A stretch of 64,000 nucleotides of DNA from Euglena gracilis (GCA_039621445.1 CP154954.1:3043715-3107714), one strand, 5' to 3'. Counted from the first letter of the stretch, positions 1 to 12,250 are shown. Notes: a model not told the origin generated them from the letters alone. A program made the numbers and translations.

Positions 1-6
1 CTCGTG

Positions 7-20
7 NNNNNNNNNNNNNN
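7..20. other. Assembly gap (14 N)
   Basis: Fourteen consecutive N bases. Any open frame running through them is unreliable. Confidence 0.99.
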
Positions 21-1432
21 TGTGTGCCCATCCACGCACACGCACTGTACCACAGTCGTTGTAGTTGTAGTTGTAGTTGGAGTTGAAGCAGTATCCAAGG
101 GGGTGGTCCCTATGGTCGTGTTAATCCAAACAGCTCATTTTTGTGGTGTTTACACCCAGTCTGGAAGAGGCACGCAATCATTCAGAATGCGCACCTGCGC
201 ACTCCGCTTCCGAAATGCGCGGATGCGCATTTTCACTAAAACTGCCTAAATTTTGTGACTCAACAAGAAAAGTGCATTCCGGCCGTGAGGTTCTTGATTT
301 TGGGGATGCAGGGCAATGCAAGGCGATGTCGGCATTTTTTGGCCACTGTTTGACGTTTTCAGCCATTTTGGCCACATTCGGCTGTTTTGTTTGCTGCTTT
401 GACCTTTTTTTGGCCATTTGAGGTCTTTTTGATTTGATTTTGATTTGAGGTTTATGGATCGTTGGACGAATCGTTACCGGCATATGGGGGCGAACCATTC
501 AGGCTGTTTTTCTGTTGACACAGGGACTGGGGTGAAACTTTGCAATGGTCAACATAAAGTTTTTCGGGAAAAGAAATATCGGCAGTATCTTGGCAAATTT
601 TGTGTCAACGTCTTGAAGAAGGAACCAGCAGCACCAGCCCAACAAGGTAGCGGAGGCAGCTATCCCCTCAGACCAAAGCGCCCCCCCCCCCGGGTGGCAA
701 CACTTGTTGGGGCCACAATGGATGGCCAAGTATGCACGGTAAGAGTTTCGGTAGGCTGTGCACAAATTGGCGAAGAATATTAAAATTTTGCGGCCAAGGT
801 TGCAAGTTGTGGCTGCAGGCCAACTTTAACAAGGCCAAGTTAAAAAAGGAAAAGAAAGGACAAGTGGTGTAACGGCCCGCAGTGCCACTGGCAGTGCCAC
901 CGCAATTCACCCCACACCTGCGTGGCACCTCCCTCCAGGGGACAGATGGGTTTTCGAGAACCAAAGCAACCAGGGGGGTGGGGGCGGGGGAGGTGCACCA
1001 TGGGCCAGTCTGTCGTGTCCCGACCGAAGGCCAGACCGAAACTTTTTTTTGAAAGACTTCCAGCCGAGTTTGTGTTTGTGGGAGGGTGGACCCCCCCTCC
1101 CCAACTGCCAGGGGGGTTGATCAATTTTTTTGTGGATCCGCCCGCCAGCTGGGGAATGATTTGCGAGCTAGGGGCTTCCTGCTTTTGAAAACGGCTTTCC
1201 TGATAAAGGTCGTACTGAGCTCGAATCTCCCCTCTGGACCCCAGTTCATAATTTTCATCCCCAGTTGTGGAAATTTTGGAAGTTCTCCACCTTATCCCGT
1301 CCACGCCATGTTGTTGACACTCACCCCTTTCCTGGTTATTTGCTGTTTTCATTATTGTTACCATCCCGTTGCACCCCTGCCCCCTTGTCAAAGCGACATT
1401 CCTGGAGCAATCAAACCGCATCAAAGGTTTCA
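21..1432. other. Gene-free flank of element A
   Basis: No frame here has convincing coding character. A short GTTGTA tandem lies near 58-80. Around 187-233 there are several TGCGCA-containing words that could be a decayed piece of the element A/B family, but no terminal repeat is visible. C/G homopolymers at about 680 and 970-1100 are typical of the window. Confidence 0.6.
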
Positions 1433-1437
1433 AGGTT
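1433..1437. repeat. Target-site duplication of element A, left copy (AGGTT)
   Basis: AGGTT directly precedes the left terminal repeat and recurs directly after the right one at 5943-5947. Confidence 0.9.
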
Positions 1438-1461
1438 CTTAGGCGGCCTAACTCGCACTTA
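1438..1461 (+). repeat. Element A left terminal inverted repeat
   Basis: The 24 bases match the reverse complement of 5919-5942 exactly. The first 14 bases equal those of the left end of element B. Confidence 0.93.
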
Positions 1462-2689
1462 AGGTTTTCATTTTTAGCTTGCGCTTTGGCGCAAATTTTC
1501 GATTTCTTTGAGACCCGGCGGTAGAACCCACCCTTTTGACCCTCTGGTTCCGCGGAGACCCTCCACGGTGGCGTGTGCATCGTTTTCCGATGTTGGGACC
1601 CGGGGAACAGGCCCAATTTTGGTGTTTTTCAGCCTGTGCACCATTTTGAAAAAGGTCCAAAACCCTGGGTTTGACCGCCGAGACACGTGAATTTTCCCAA
1701 AAATGGGCCAAAACCCCCGTTGTGAGTCCCTCGTTTTTGAAGCCTTGGCTGTGTTCCCCGGATGGTGTCACACAGTCCAGGTGACAATTGGCCCTTTTTG
1801 TTGTTTTTTTGGCTCTGTGATATGTCTGTGAAGAGTTTGGTTGCTGAGGCATCCAGAGGGCGGACTCTACACACACGTCGTGAAAAGTTGGAAAAAACGG
1901 CGTGTCACAGAGTTGTGATCCTTGGGTGCTTGAAGCGTGAGGAGCGGTGCAGCGGGAACCACCCTGGTGGGGGGGTTGGGGGGGACTGAGGGCAAGCCCA
2001 GGGACCTGTCCCAACGTCTGGTGAGCAACGTCAGGCCCCACACTGCCGGGCACAGAAGGCAATGGTTATGGACATTTGCGCTTAAGCGCAAATTTTTAGC
2101 TTGCGCTTAAGCGCAAATTAAAAATTTGCGCTTAGGCGCAAGCTAAAACAGAAGCCCCCTGTGTGGTATGTAATGAGTCACATCCCGAATGCCCAGATGG
2201 TGGCTGCTTTCTACATTGTCACATGACAATTTTTTTTGCGAATCATATGCAGAGAGACGAGGGGCACGAGGAGAATTGGTCTTTTTTAGGAGCCCCCAGC
2301 CGCCTTTGGTATTAGAGAGTCTCCAGTGGTTGATGCGATTCCGGTGAGGATGTCATTTTAAAACAGCTTGAAACGCCGGCGGAACCTTTTTTTGACCACC
2401 ATGCTATAAACCAGCGGTGGTCTAGTTCCAGGAAAAAAAAAAGTCAACTCCGAACGCTTCCCCCCAAAAGACAAAGCGCCCTCTTCTTCAAAAGAAAAGT
2501 AATTGCGCACCAATTCCTCTATCAAACAGCTTTCCCTTTCCACAATCCTTGCAGGAATTTTTTGAAATTTTCTTGACTGCCACGTCACCAGTGTTGACTC
2601 ACGGACTCAGCCCACCCAATATGCCTGCATTCTTTAAAATTCAAAATTGAAAACTCCTGAACTCAATGCTTACTGCTTCAGACGAAAAC

Positions 2690-3000
2690 ACCGTACTGTC
2701 GGAAGGAGAAAATCCTTGGAAGTGTGTGGGAGGTCCGCTGGTCCACTGGGAGAGAGGTGAAGGACGGGTGCACATGGGGAGATGAGGGTCCAGACAGGGT
2801 GCGCAGAGGAAGGGTCCGCACACGGGAAAGGTCCTCCAGGGAAAGGGGCTTTTGTGCACACGGGTCCAGGGCAGTGGGCGGTCCTCAGGTTCAGGGACAG
2901 GGAGAACAGGCTGGAGAGGGCTGACGTCTCCGACCGGCCGGATCCCGCGGACACGGCCGTCACGCTTGGGGCTCACCATCCGCTGGTGCACTCTGCACTT
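2690..3000. other. GC-rich patch inside element A, possible gene remnant
   Basis: The stretch is richer in GC than its surroundings and open on both strands, but neither translation is recognised and there is no clear splice context. It may be a decayed exon of an ancestral autonomous copy. Confidence 0.2.
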
Positions 3001-4381
3001 TCCCCCTGAACCTGGTCCTGAACTCCCAAAACTGAACCTTCAAAACCTCAGCGCAGACTGAAATCTGTTTGCGCCAACGCGCAAATGCATTCTCCCAAAA
3101 AGTGAAAACCAGTATCCACTCCAGGGGGAACATTCAACCCACTGTACCATTGCATCATTCTGGACACAGTGTGTAAAATGAGCAGTGGGTAAACTCCAGG
3201 CAGGACAGGAACAACAGCGGGTGGTCTCCGGGCTGCGCTGCGCTGGTCACCCCGGGGCTTGCACTTAGTCAATTGCCCATGAAAACGCTCCATAAAAGCG
3301 TGAAATACCTCATGTAAGCGTCCCCAGCATGTTTGTTGAAAAAAATAAAAAAAGCAAACAAAAAAAAAACACATACCACAGGTTTCGTTGGAAGATGCCG
3401 AACAACAGAGCTGGTCTGACTGGATGTATTGTCTCATCAAAAAAAACCAAGTGCAACAACCCCTGCGGCAGCCTGTATATGGTGAAGGAGACCAGCGTTG
3501 CTGTCCTCCGCGCAGGACAGCTTGCGCTCAGGGTGTGAGTGGGTGGCGTGCTGCCTTGCGAACTGATAACACTATCCAAAAAAAAGAGGGTTACTAAATG
3601 TATTTGCGCGTTGGCGCAAATACATTTAGTTCTTATTCACAGAACACAGCTTGCATATCATCCACCGGGGTGCACCCATGACGTTTGAAATAACCAACCT
3701 GGTCACTCAACAGGTAGGTACACACTGAAACACTCCAGGAATACAAAGCATCATAATCCCATCCGCCTTTGCGCTTTCGCGCAAAGGCGGATGGCTGATA
3801 CACCAATTTGACCCACTGTCAGGGGATGGGGATCGGGAACCAGGGTAGCACGTCCCTCCGTTGGGAATCACTTCTTCCCGCCGGCCCCGGTACCGCGGTG
3901 CCGCTGCAGGCGCTTGCTCAGCGCTCCTGCCGCTTCCGCCGCAGCCGGAGGTGTAGTGCCAGCGCTCTCCTTCGCTGTAGGCTTGTAATGTAATTGCGTT
4001 TGCGCCAACGCGCAAATCTGATTACATTTGCGCCAACGCGCAAATACAACTGTACACAGCCCTAAAAAGGTTAATGTTCATACCCTGTCAGAGGGATGGG
4101 TTGTTTGTATCTCTTGTGGCTCATCATAATTTAAATTGAATACATCTTGAATCATGACCAGGAAAACGTTACAGAAACTTTCACCTTGGTGTGTTTCAAT
4201 TGAGGCTGATGCTAGGAAGTCCCGACACATTTGCGCTAAAGCGCAAACGTGTCGGGTGAAAATGGTGTATCAGAAAGGCACTGAAGGTTATGTTGTAAAG
4301 GCACTGTGAGTGATGGTAAAAAAAAGAAGCACTGCACTTTGACGGCAAGGTAACAAACTAACAGCGTTAACCACGCACACA

Positions 4382-4425
4382 GCAGCAAATACCCATTGCG
4401 CGCAGGCGCGATGGGTATTTGCTGC
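4382..4425. repeat. Long hairpin around a variant palindrome
   Basis: GCAGCAAATACCCAT at the left pairs with ATGGGTATTTGCTGC at the right across a TGCGCGCAGGCGCG centre. It is a longer-armed variant of the element A palindrome. Confidence 0.85.
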
Positions 4426-5918
4426 ACGAAGGGATACATTTTCTGAAATTCTCCGTTCTAATACAACAGGCCAAAGGAATGTCAGAGAAAACAAGGCAAT
4501 GGACACGCAGTATTGGTGTCAATGAAAAGTGGGGAGATAGATTGAAAGCAAACATCACAATGTTTCTAATGTGGCACAGGAACTCCAATGGATAAAATTT
4601 CCATTGGTATTCTGAAACGATTTATAGATTGAGTTTGACCTGTGGGGGAGCACCGATTTAAATAGAAAACGCACACAAAAACAGAGAAGAAACGGGCGGC
4701 TGCAGTCAAACCCGGGGAGAGAGAGAGTCTTAACTAGCGCGATAGGACCAATCAGATAGCACGTGAAGGAGAGGTTGTTGGGTGGTACAAGTACAAGGAG
4801 ACAGTAGGTATTTGTCAACAAATTGTGTTCACTGAGAGAGAGAGACTTAATTCGCAGTGGACACACAACAAATAAATTCCAGTTTTAATTAGAAGCACAT
4901 CGCGATTTTTTTTGATTTTTAAAAAGAGTTCACAGTCGGATGTCAAGGCCCGGATTTGACTGTCATACGGTCAAGCACAACGGAGTGGGGAGCAGGCGTA
5001 ACACATCTGAGGCACAACACCCATCAACACAACACTCAACTAAAAACTCAGTCGCTGTGTACACAATCAACCGTAAGTACGGATTTGCATCCTCGTGGGA
5101 GAGAAAGTGACAACTCAGGATTCCAGAAGACAAAAAAAAAACCAGGAACAAATGCAGTGGCAACACTGCCGTGACAAGGTCATTGACACTTTCTGAAATT
5201 GTACTGGCTTACTAAAACATCGAACACCGTGGGACATAGACAGACTTACTGGTGCACAGTAAGTCACCGACTGGTACACTGGTCAGCCATGGTCGGGTCA
5301 TGGCTTGGTATTCTTAAAAGTCAAGGATTGTTTGTTGGAGAGAGTCCTGTGAGTGACTCTATTCACACAAGGCTTACGCAGTTTGCGCCCTCCACATTAA
5401 ACGTGTTTGCGCGTTAGCGCAATACACCTACTCACACAGTTTTTAAAAATTGTATTTCTATTTGCGCTTTGGCGCAAGGTAACTCGTAAATTTCCATCCT
5501 TCATGGGCCTACCCCTTGCGCTTTGGCGCAAATGGAAACACATGTTGACTCAAAAGTTGTTATCATTGTTCAAATGCGGCAATGGTCACCCACGTGTTGA
5601 ATCACAAAAAAGTCAAAAATTTGCGCCAAAGCGCAAATGGTTTTATTTTTTGTAATTTCAAAAATTTGCGCCAAAGCGCAAATGAGTAAGAGTAATCCCC
5701 TCGTTTCATCACCCGCCGCTTTGTGTTCATGCACACCGGGACCCGGGAGCGCTGTGCCCGTGGACCGTGGAGTTCCTAGTCGTTGCTTTCGTCCCCAGGC
5801 CCTGGGGTGCAGGGACACACTTTTTTCAGACTGTCTCGAGTCTCAGGCCACGGTTGTCGAAAACCAAACTTTTTTGGGGATTTGCGCGTTGGCGCAAATT
5901 TACAGTCATTTTCAAAGC

Positions 5919-5942
5919 TAAGTGCGAGTTAGGCCGCCTAAG
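5919..5942 (-). repeat. Element A right terminal inverted repeat
   Basis: Exact inverted copy of 1438-1461. The bases just inside differ from the left end (AGCTTTG against AGGTTTT) and match the relic at 59777. Confidence 0.93.
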
Positions 5943-5947
5943 AGGTT
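5943..5947. repeat. Target-site duplication of element A, right copy (AGGTT)
   Basis: Direct repeat of 1433-1437. Confidence 0.9.
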
Positions 5948-6700
5948 AGTTAAGTTTGAATTTTTACTCGGAAATAAACAAAGTTCCATTAAACATATCG
6001 TCTTTTTTTTTCAAAATAAATTTTCAAAAATGAGTGTTTGGGGTTTTGACTTCTTCTTTTTGAAGGGGGAAAAGAGAGGTTTCTCATTTCGTTTTATGGT
6101 CCATCTTTCCAACTCGTACTTCCTCTTTGTGTGGGCAACACCACTCTGATTCATATTTTCCAATGCTTAGACCGGCTGGCCAATGCGGTTTGGGGCTGGC
6201 AAGGCGGCAGTCATTGGAAAATGATTTGCCAGCGGGAGTGTCTGTGGGTTCACTGAACTGACTGTGTTCACTGAACTGACTCCCACAACAAGCAAAACTG
6301 CTTGGAAAGTGCCAAGAATCCGCACCGATCACAGTTCCATAAGTGCATAAGTTGTTTTCAGACTGTCCAGGGTCCAGGGTTTCATCGTGTTTGCAAATTT
6401 CCAAAAAGTGTTTTTGTTTGCGATCTGCTTTAAGCTTGGCCATTTGAATTTTACTCTGAAATTCTTGATATGCAATGGTCCACAAACTTGGCACAATTTT
6501 CCTCTTGGGGGACTTCATCTTGTTGCAGTTTCCAATGTTCTGTGTGTTTTTCTGTGGTTTGTGTGGTGATGTAGCCAGGAGGAGTAAGGGAGAAATCCTC
6601 AAATGTGTGACTATGTTCACTGTGTTGTGTCTCCCCTCACAACAAAAAACTGCTGTTGGAAGCCAAGAATCCGCACCCCGACCTCACCCCCCCCATACTT
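5948..6700. other. Gene-free stretch with a local duplication
   Basis: No supported gene. Two related segments of about 70 bp, near 6255-6335 and 6600-6675, share TGTTCACTG, ACAACA and GCCAAGAATCCGCACC in the same order and orientation. Confidence 0.6.
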
Positions 6701-6724
6701 TTTCAGCTCCGTGGTAGGGTCCAG

Positions 6725-6874
6725 GCATTTTCCCCCTCCCCCCCCCCCCCCCCCCCCTCCCTGTCTCGGCCTTTTGCCTCCCCCCCCCCTTACCCCCTTG
6801 ACCCCCCCCCCCCCTTTAATGTGCCAATTTGATCCCCAAAAGTCCCCCCCTACACCCGGCTTTACCATCAGAGG

Positions 6875-6912
<38 letters not shown>

Positions 6913-6918
6913 TGTAGC
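6725..6918. repeat. C-rich tract and (GT)n microsatellite
   Basis: An almost pure C tract (6725-6830) is followed by a GT dinucleotide run (6878-6916). Valine/cysteine or proline open frames here are artefacts of the repeats. Confidence 0.95.
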
Positions 6919-6992
6919 CATCCCTCGGGAGAAAGCATGCTTGCTTATGGGGTCCTCCGCAATTTGCATTGATGTCCCATTCCTGACTCACC

Positions 6993-7082
6993 CACAAATA
7001 GAAGAACAGGTGCGCTCGTGGTCCGACGATGGGGTGCATTTTTATGTGGACACTGCGCTTGCAGCGACCCTGTGCTTCTTAA
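6993..7082. repeat. Fragment of the AATAGAAG MITE-like family
   Basis: Shares AATAGAAG, GGTGCGCT, a TTTATTTGGAC-like word, CTGCGCTTG and TGTGCTTCT in order with the complete copy at 29736-29968. The flanking C/G terminal runs are lost. Confidence 0.6.
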
Positions 7083-7369
7083 AAGGAAGGTTATGCCCCG
7101 GAGGGGGGGGGACATGGCTGGGGCGATGTGTTTGGCAGGGGTAATTGAAGCATTAAGGCAGGCCGGGAGGCATTAATCCTGCAGAATTTGCATAATTTTT
7201 GCAATAATTTTAACAACAACAACAACAATAATTTGCATATAATTTGCATAATACTTTTTTAGGGGACAACAAGAAAAGGGCTGGAAAGCATTTGAGAAGG
7301 TTGCTGTCTGCCAATGACCCAAAGGGAACTCCCCCGCCCTTTTTTGCATTTTCGGATTTTTCGCACAAT

Positions 7370-7871
7370 GCATATATTTATTATAATTATATATAATATA
7401 TATACATGTATATATAAGCGAATATTTATTATAAAGATATATAGAGATAGAGGAGAGAGATAGAGAGGGTAGAGAGGGAGATACGAGAGATATAGGAGGA
7501 TAGAGAAGGAGAGAGAGAATAATAATATATATATCTAGATATAGTAGAGAGATAGAGAGGAGAGAGAGGAGATATCTAGATCTATATAAAGATATATTAT
7601 CGTAGATATATATATAGATCTAGATAGATCTAGATCTTCTCTCTCTATAGATATATTATATCTCTTATATTATATATACATGTATAGAAGCGAATATTAT
7701 ATTATATATATAAGAGAGATATATATAGAGAGAGATATATAGTTCTATATATATATGTATATCTGTCTCTCTCTATATATCTTATATAGATGATATATAT
7801 ATATATATATCTCTATATATATCTCTCTAATATATATATATCTATCTCTATATATATATATATATATATGA
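7370..7871. repeat. AT/AG-rich microsatellite block
   Basis: About 500 bp of interleaved TA and GA dinucleotide repeats with palindromic AGATCT/TATA words. No coding potential. Confidence 0.95.
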
Positions 7872-8014
7872 GCGACCAAACAGTGGCCAAAAGGATTTTA
7901 TGCCGCATTTCTCACCCGCACAAATCCGTATAATTGCCGCATAATCCGAATTATTCCCCCCCCCCCCGCATAATTCCGACAATTATTGCCTTGCCGACAA
8001 TGCATTAAGGATAA

Positions 8015-8350
8015 GTGACATGCAGTCTGAGGCCCTGGGCTTTCAGCTCCATTTCAGCATCCTGGACCTCCCACATCTGTAGCCCTACCCCAGACCACTT
8101 CGCCACCTGTGGTTGCTATCCACTGGTTCCTATATCCGGCGGCCTCCCCTTCCCTCTGTACATCGCCTGTACACGGACCAGAGATTTTTTTTCTTCAGTT
8201 TGGTGACCGGGGGGTGGTTCCAGACCCCCCCCCCTAAAAAAAGTCCTGCTCCGACAAGCAGTGTGCTGGTCCACTCAGCCCACTTACGACCGCCGTTGTA
8301 CTTTTTTTTGAAGGCGATGACACAAGATTGCGAAAGGTGCCAAAGTGAAA
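8015..8350 (+). repeat. Dispersed repeat P, copy 1
   Basis: Diverged but collinear with 46665-46960. Shared words include CTTTCAGCTC, ATCTG-AGCCCT, ACCACTT, TATTTCCGGCG/TATATCCGGCG, CAGTGTGCTG, CTCGGC/CTCAGCCCAC and GGTGCTGAAAAAG. Too diverged to assign a coding origin. Confidence 0.6.
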
Positions 8351-8439
8351 AGGCCAAAGGTGCTGAAAAAGCTATTTGGGGGGAGTTGTTGGAGTGTCTG
8401 TGGCCTTTTGCGGTCAGTTTCAACAGCTTTGGATCCCCT

Positions 8440-8640
8440 CCACACTCTTGGCCGCCATATTCCCCACATGCAAAGTTGGCCCAAAAGTTGGCCTTCGGCC
8501 GTGACGTGCAATCTTGTCACCCCGTTAGGCTCTTTTGGCTTATTTATCATGGCCTAAATTCTTAACACTCGACTTTTCCCCAAAATTGCCCTCGGGCCGT
8601 ACCTTCAATCGTGGCCCGTGCCAAGTGCCTGGGAAAGGAT
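8440..8640 (+). repeat. Dispersed repeat Q, copy 1
   Basis: Collinear with 52985-53160: GCAAAGTTGGCCC, AAAGTTGGCCTT, CTTAACA, GTACCTTCAATCGTGGCCCG and CCAAGTGCCT. Built from repeated GTTGGCC/GGCC words. Confidence 0.65.
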
Positions 8641-8649
8641 GGATGGATG

Positions 8650-9985
8650 GGTTCCAACTCCATTTGAGTTCCCTTTGTTTGCTTAATCAACGATCCCAAA
8701 AATTTAGAATCTTTTAACGATTCCTTAATTCTGCAAAAATGAATTTGACAAAGGAAAATTTATTTTTTGTTTTCTTTTTATTTATTTATTTTTATCTTGT
8801 TATATTTTATTTCACTTATTTTTTTTGCCAATTGCCTTTCATTCATTTTTGAATTTCTTTTAGCCAACAAATTGCATTTGTCGAAGTCAGAGCTCAAAAA
8901 AATTTTGTGGCACTCATACCTGTCGAATTCCCACTCCTTGTGTTTTTTTGTGGTTTATTTGTTTATTTGCGTTTTGTTCTGTTGCATTTGTTGAGACTCC
9001 ATGTTGAATCTCAACCCCCCCACAGTTATGAACCACACACTTACAGTGTCCACGTATGGTCTACATCGCTCAGTTTGGGGGGATGCACCCTCTCCTTGGT
9101 CATTGATCGCATGTTTGGCAGATGTCGATCAGTTTCAATGGCAGCCAATGGCAGTCAATTAATTAGTTTCAATGCCCTGTAGCAGGTGTACGTACAGAAC
9201 GCACACAGTCACCAGAGGCCTTTTTTTATATTTAAATTGGTGCCTGGTGCTGGAAGGGGTTTTTTTTTATCCTGTTTTTTTTTGGGACAAAAAGCCCGAA
9301 TTTTCGACCCATCATCGAAAATCAACTCACAGAGGGGGTCGCCGAAGGGGAAGCCCTCCCACCCCCCCAGGCCCAGGGGTTATACCCCCCCCCACCCAAA
9401 ACCACCCAAAACTGATTTTTTGTCATTTTTTTTTTGAGACCGACCATTATCAAAAATGTCATTTTGACCAAATTTGCCGAAAATTTCGGGGTCATTTTGG
9501 GGGGTCCAAAACCATCTTCACTTGCTTTTTCTGGCACAACACATTCGTTTTTTTTTTTTAGCTTTCCAGCCAACACAAGATGATGGAAAATTTTTGAACC
9601 CCCCCCCCCTGTACGAAGAAAGGTACGCAGGAAAGGTCAGTCGCACCAAAAAGGACACCAAATCAAAATGCATAGGGGTTCATGTTCTTGCCAAAGATGA
9701 ACAACATCTCACCAAATCAAGCCAGAAAAGATTCTGTTCTCTTTTTCCTGAGAAAATAGCTTGATGGAAGCACACAAGAAGCACAAAAAAAATGAAATAA
9801 AAGTGAGACGACGTCAAGGAAAATATCTGAGGATTTTTTGGAACCCATTGAGTCTGCCTTCACCCACCCACTACTCTAAGTCCAGGTTTGGTTGGTGGGA
9901 GGGGGGGGTACAAGTGAGGTGAGTTTACAAGTGGGGGGGGGTTAGAGGGGAAGGGAAATTGTTCGTGTTTGGTTCACCCTCCTTC
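8650..9985. other. Gene-free T-rich stretch
   Basis: Mostly T-rich low-complexity sequence. Around 9440-9540 it contains words related to the TTTTGA-rich repeats at 18836 and 62505. No supported gene. Confidence 0.55.
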
Positions 9986-9989
9986 GCAT

Positions 9990-10200
9990 GAATGGCAGCA
10001 GAAGCTCTTTCAAAGCAGAGCTTTTATTTGTTGACTTTTTGTCCGTCTGTCTTTTTTTTTTGCGGTGGCCGCCTCCGCCAAAGCCAAAAGCGGGTTCTCG
10101 CCGTCCTCTCCAAACCCCAATGCATATATCAAGGAAGTTTATTACTATTTCAAACCGAGCTTGCTTTGGTGGGAGCGGTCGGGGAGAGCGGCCTGCTCGC
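9990..10200 (+). repeat. Dispersed repeat S, copy 1
   Basis: Collinear with 48905-49090: GCGGTGGCCGCCTCCGCCAAAG, a GCGGGTT-CTCGCCGTCCTC word, ATATC/ATACC, and GAGCTTGCT. Copy 2 is followed after a short gap by repeat T, so S and T may be parts of one larger element. Confidence 0.6.
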
Positions 10201-10289
10201 TTCTGATTTGGGGCATTCTTTGGTTTCCAGTTTAACCAGCCCCTTTTTTATTGACCCCCGGGTCCCTCAGCAATCCTCTGACTCATTTC

Positions 10290-10375
10290 ACTTAAACCCC
10301 CCCCAATTAGAAGCCCCCCCCCCAAATAACAATCCCCCAAATAGAAGCCCCCCCCCCTCAGGTTTCCCACCAAAA
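10290..10375. repeat. Short fragments of the AATAGAAG MITE-like family
   Basis: Three AATTAGAAG/AAATAGAAG-type words separated by C runs, resembling the termini of the element at 29736-29968. Confidence 0.4.
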
Positions 10376-10682
10376 ATCCAAATAACATTTCATTTAGGCC
10401 TGTGATGGGTCACACAACTCAAAACAAATCAGCAGGACAGAACCTTTGGGCACGGTGGCCCAACAGTGCCAAAAACAATGGATCCCTGCGACCACTACTA
10501 AAGGCTGCAGGTCAGAGGGTTTGCATGACCCTCAGGGAAAAGACTTTATTTTGCCTTTGGAATTTTTTTTCCAGTCTGGCTACATCAAAGAGGGCGAATG
10601 GTGTGCGTTTGTCCATCCAGCTGGAACCGGCCACCGAAAATCCAGCAAAGGCTGGTTTGTGGGTTTCCAGCTAAAATTTAGA

Positions 10683-10872
10683 GGTATAACCCAGAAAAAC
10701 TGTTTTTGAGCCGAAAATGAGCGTTTTTCGACCCGCCGGCGCCCCGTTTTGGGCCGCCGACCCAGTGACTTTGGGTCGAACCCGGGTCAAAAAAGTCGAA
10801 AAAAATCGAAATTTTTTTTGCCCGAAACGATGTTTTTTGGCCTCCCGGACCCAGAAAAACTGTTTTGATCAT
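10683..10872 (+). repeat. Module U of the composite repeat, isolated copy
   Basis: Carries CCCAGAAAAACTGTTTTTGA, GAGCGTTTTTCGACCC, GCGCCCCGTTTTGGGCC, ATCGAAAAA and CCGAAACGATGTTTTTTGGC, all found again at 43540-43810, 58670-58860 and 61490-61760. Confidence 0.85.
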
Positions 10873-11389
10873 TTTTGCCCCCCTTTCCTACAAAGATTTT
10901 TGCTGTTTCAAAGTTCGATGCCTGGCTCAGAAGCTTTTCTTCCCCTCAGGGGGAGAAAACCCACTTTTGGTTAACTCTATTTTTGGGTCAAACCTCCCTG
11001 AACCCTTCACACCTGAGCCAAGAACCCCTGAGTGTGAATTTGTTTTGGCAAAGAAGCAAATTTTTCCAAAGTCTTTCACAGCAGAATGTTGACAATCTGT
11101 TTTTTTTTTCTTCCAGAAGTCAGTGTATGTCAGTGCATGCCTTTTTGCAGTTGTGTGTACTTGTGTGCGGTTTTATACAGTGATTTTTTTTTGCCTGCCC
11201 GTGTGGATATTTTGCACCCCCCCCCCTGGGTATCCCCCCACTTTTCCATTTTTCCCCAAGGCACACATTTTTAGGCCAATGTTTTCATGCAAACTTTAGG
11301 AATAGCTGGGGGCCCTCACCCCCCCCCCATTCTGGCTTGGAGGTACCTGACCACCCCCCACCCATCAGGCGTTTCGGTGTGGCCCCGTT

Positions 11390-11720
11390 GATGTTGATAT
11401 GGCGGCTTGTCCACAAGCCCAGAGAGGGGACAGTTGGCCCAAAACCCCAACGGCTTCCACCCGCAACACGACCACTCCCTGACCCACTCCTTGCCTCCCA
11501 AGTGGATGGCGAGTGGATGTCCGTCATGCGCAGGCATCCCGATGCGCTGCAGCCCCTGCAATGTGGTCTGCGACAGAACTATGTGTGCGTGGGCTTTGTT
11601 GTCGGATTGTGTGTTTATTGCGGACCGAGCTGGGAGGAGAACCAGCGACCCGAGCTTCCTGAAAACAGCTGGATTCTTTTCCACCGACAGCAATTTTGAG
11701 AGACAGACCAGTTTTGAGAG
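11390..11720 (+). repeat. Dispersed repeat T, copy 1
   Basis: The strongest match to 49240-49400 is GACAGAACTATGTGTGCGTG followed by GGCTTTGTTGTCGGATTGTGTG. The surrounding sequence is open in several frames but not recognised. Confidence 0.6.
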
Positions 11721-12149
11721 GGGGAATTAAAATGGCAGTCAAAACAAATTGATGGTGAAGATATCACGGCAGCTGTTTTTTGTTGCACCCACCAATGGGT
11801 TCAAGCACCCCCCCCCCCAGCCCCAGGCGCTTGGCTCCACTCCTCCTTGCATGCGCACCTGTCCCCCTAAATCCCCCGGCTGGGGGGGGGGGTGGCCGAT
11901 TTGGGCCACAGAAATGAACCAAGATATTGGCCCGGAGGAGGTCAGGCAGATGGAAGGAGGGGTCCCGGATCTCCCAAGTGAAGTCATCGATGAACATTCA
12001 CTGGGGAGGGGTACCCTCGGCCGGTGAACCTCACCAGTTTGAGGCTCAGGGGTGAAATTTTGATGTGCCTCTTCTGTTGTGTATATTTTTTTGTTCTTTT
12101 TCCACACCCCCTGCTCAGCCTGCAGTCCAATTTTTGGCTGGTCTAGAGG

Positions 12150-12250
12150 TGACCGCACGTGGACTGGCACGGGGACTTGCACTGGCACCCGCACCGGCAC
12201 TGGCACTGGCATGGGCATGGGCAATTGCACCGGAACGGGCATGGGTCCAC
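12150..12250. repeat. CTGGCA/CGGGCA minisatellite
   Basis: Tandem six-base units related to CTGGCA (ACTGGCACGGGGACTTGCAC and so on). This explains the Gly/Thr and Ala/Leu runs in overlapping frames. Confidence 0.85.

Larger units (their letters stand above)
1479..5898. repeat. Sixteen dispersed 18-bp palindromes of element A
   Basis: The unit is TTTGCGC, four variable bases, then GCGCAAA. Starts are at 1479, 2075, 2101, 2125, 3068, 3603, 3768, 3999, 4027, 4230, 5406, 5461, 5516, 5620, 5665 and 5881, with a variant near 4396. Arms are nearly invariant while the 4-bp core varies (TTTG, TTAA, TTAG, CAAC, GTTG, TTTC, TAAA, GTTA, CAAA). The first and last copies lie about 40 bp inside the element ends. 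Spacing is irregular, so this is neither a satellite nor a CRISPR array. Repeated palindromes with conserved arms look like binding sites for a dimeric protein; the candidate is the ParB-like protein of element B. Confidence 0.92.
1438..5942. mobile_element. Element A: 4.5-kb non-autonomous DNA transposon
   Basis: The element has 24-bp perfect terminal inverted repeats that begin CTTAGGCGGCCTAACTCGCA. It is flanked by the 5-bp direct repeat AGGTT. It shares its terminal repeat, its subterminal palindrome position and its palindrome type with element B (13091-22341). It holds no intact gene. GC-rich stretches at about 2690-3000 and 3830-3970 could be exon remnants, but no frame is convincing. 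It is therefore best read as a non-autonomous derivative mobilised in trans by a B-type protein. Intact ends and a perfect duplication argue for fairly recent movement. Part of its left region recurs at 47590-47960, and its right end recurs at 59777-59930. Confidence 0.9.
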
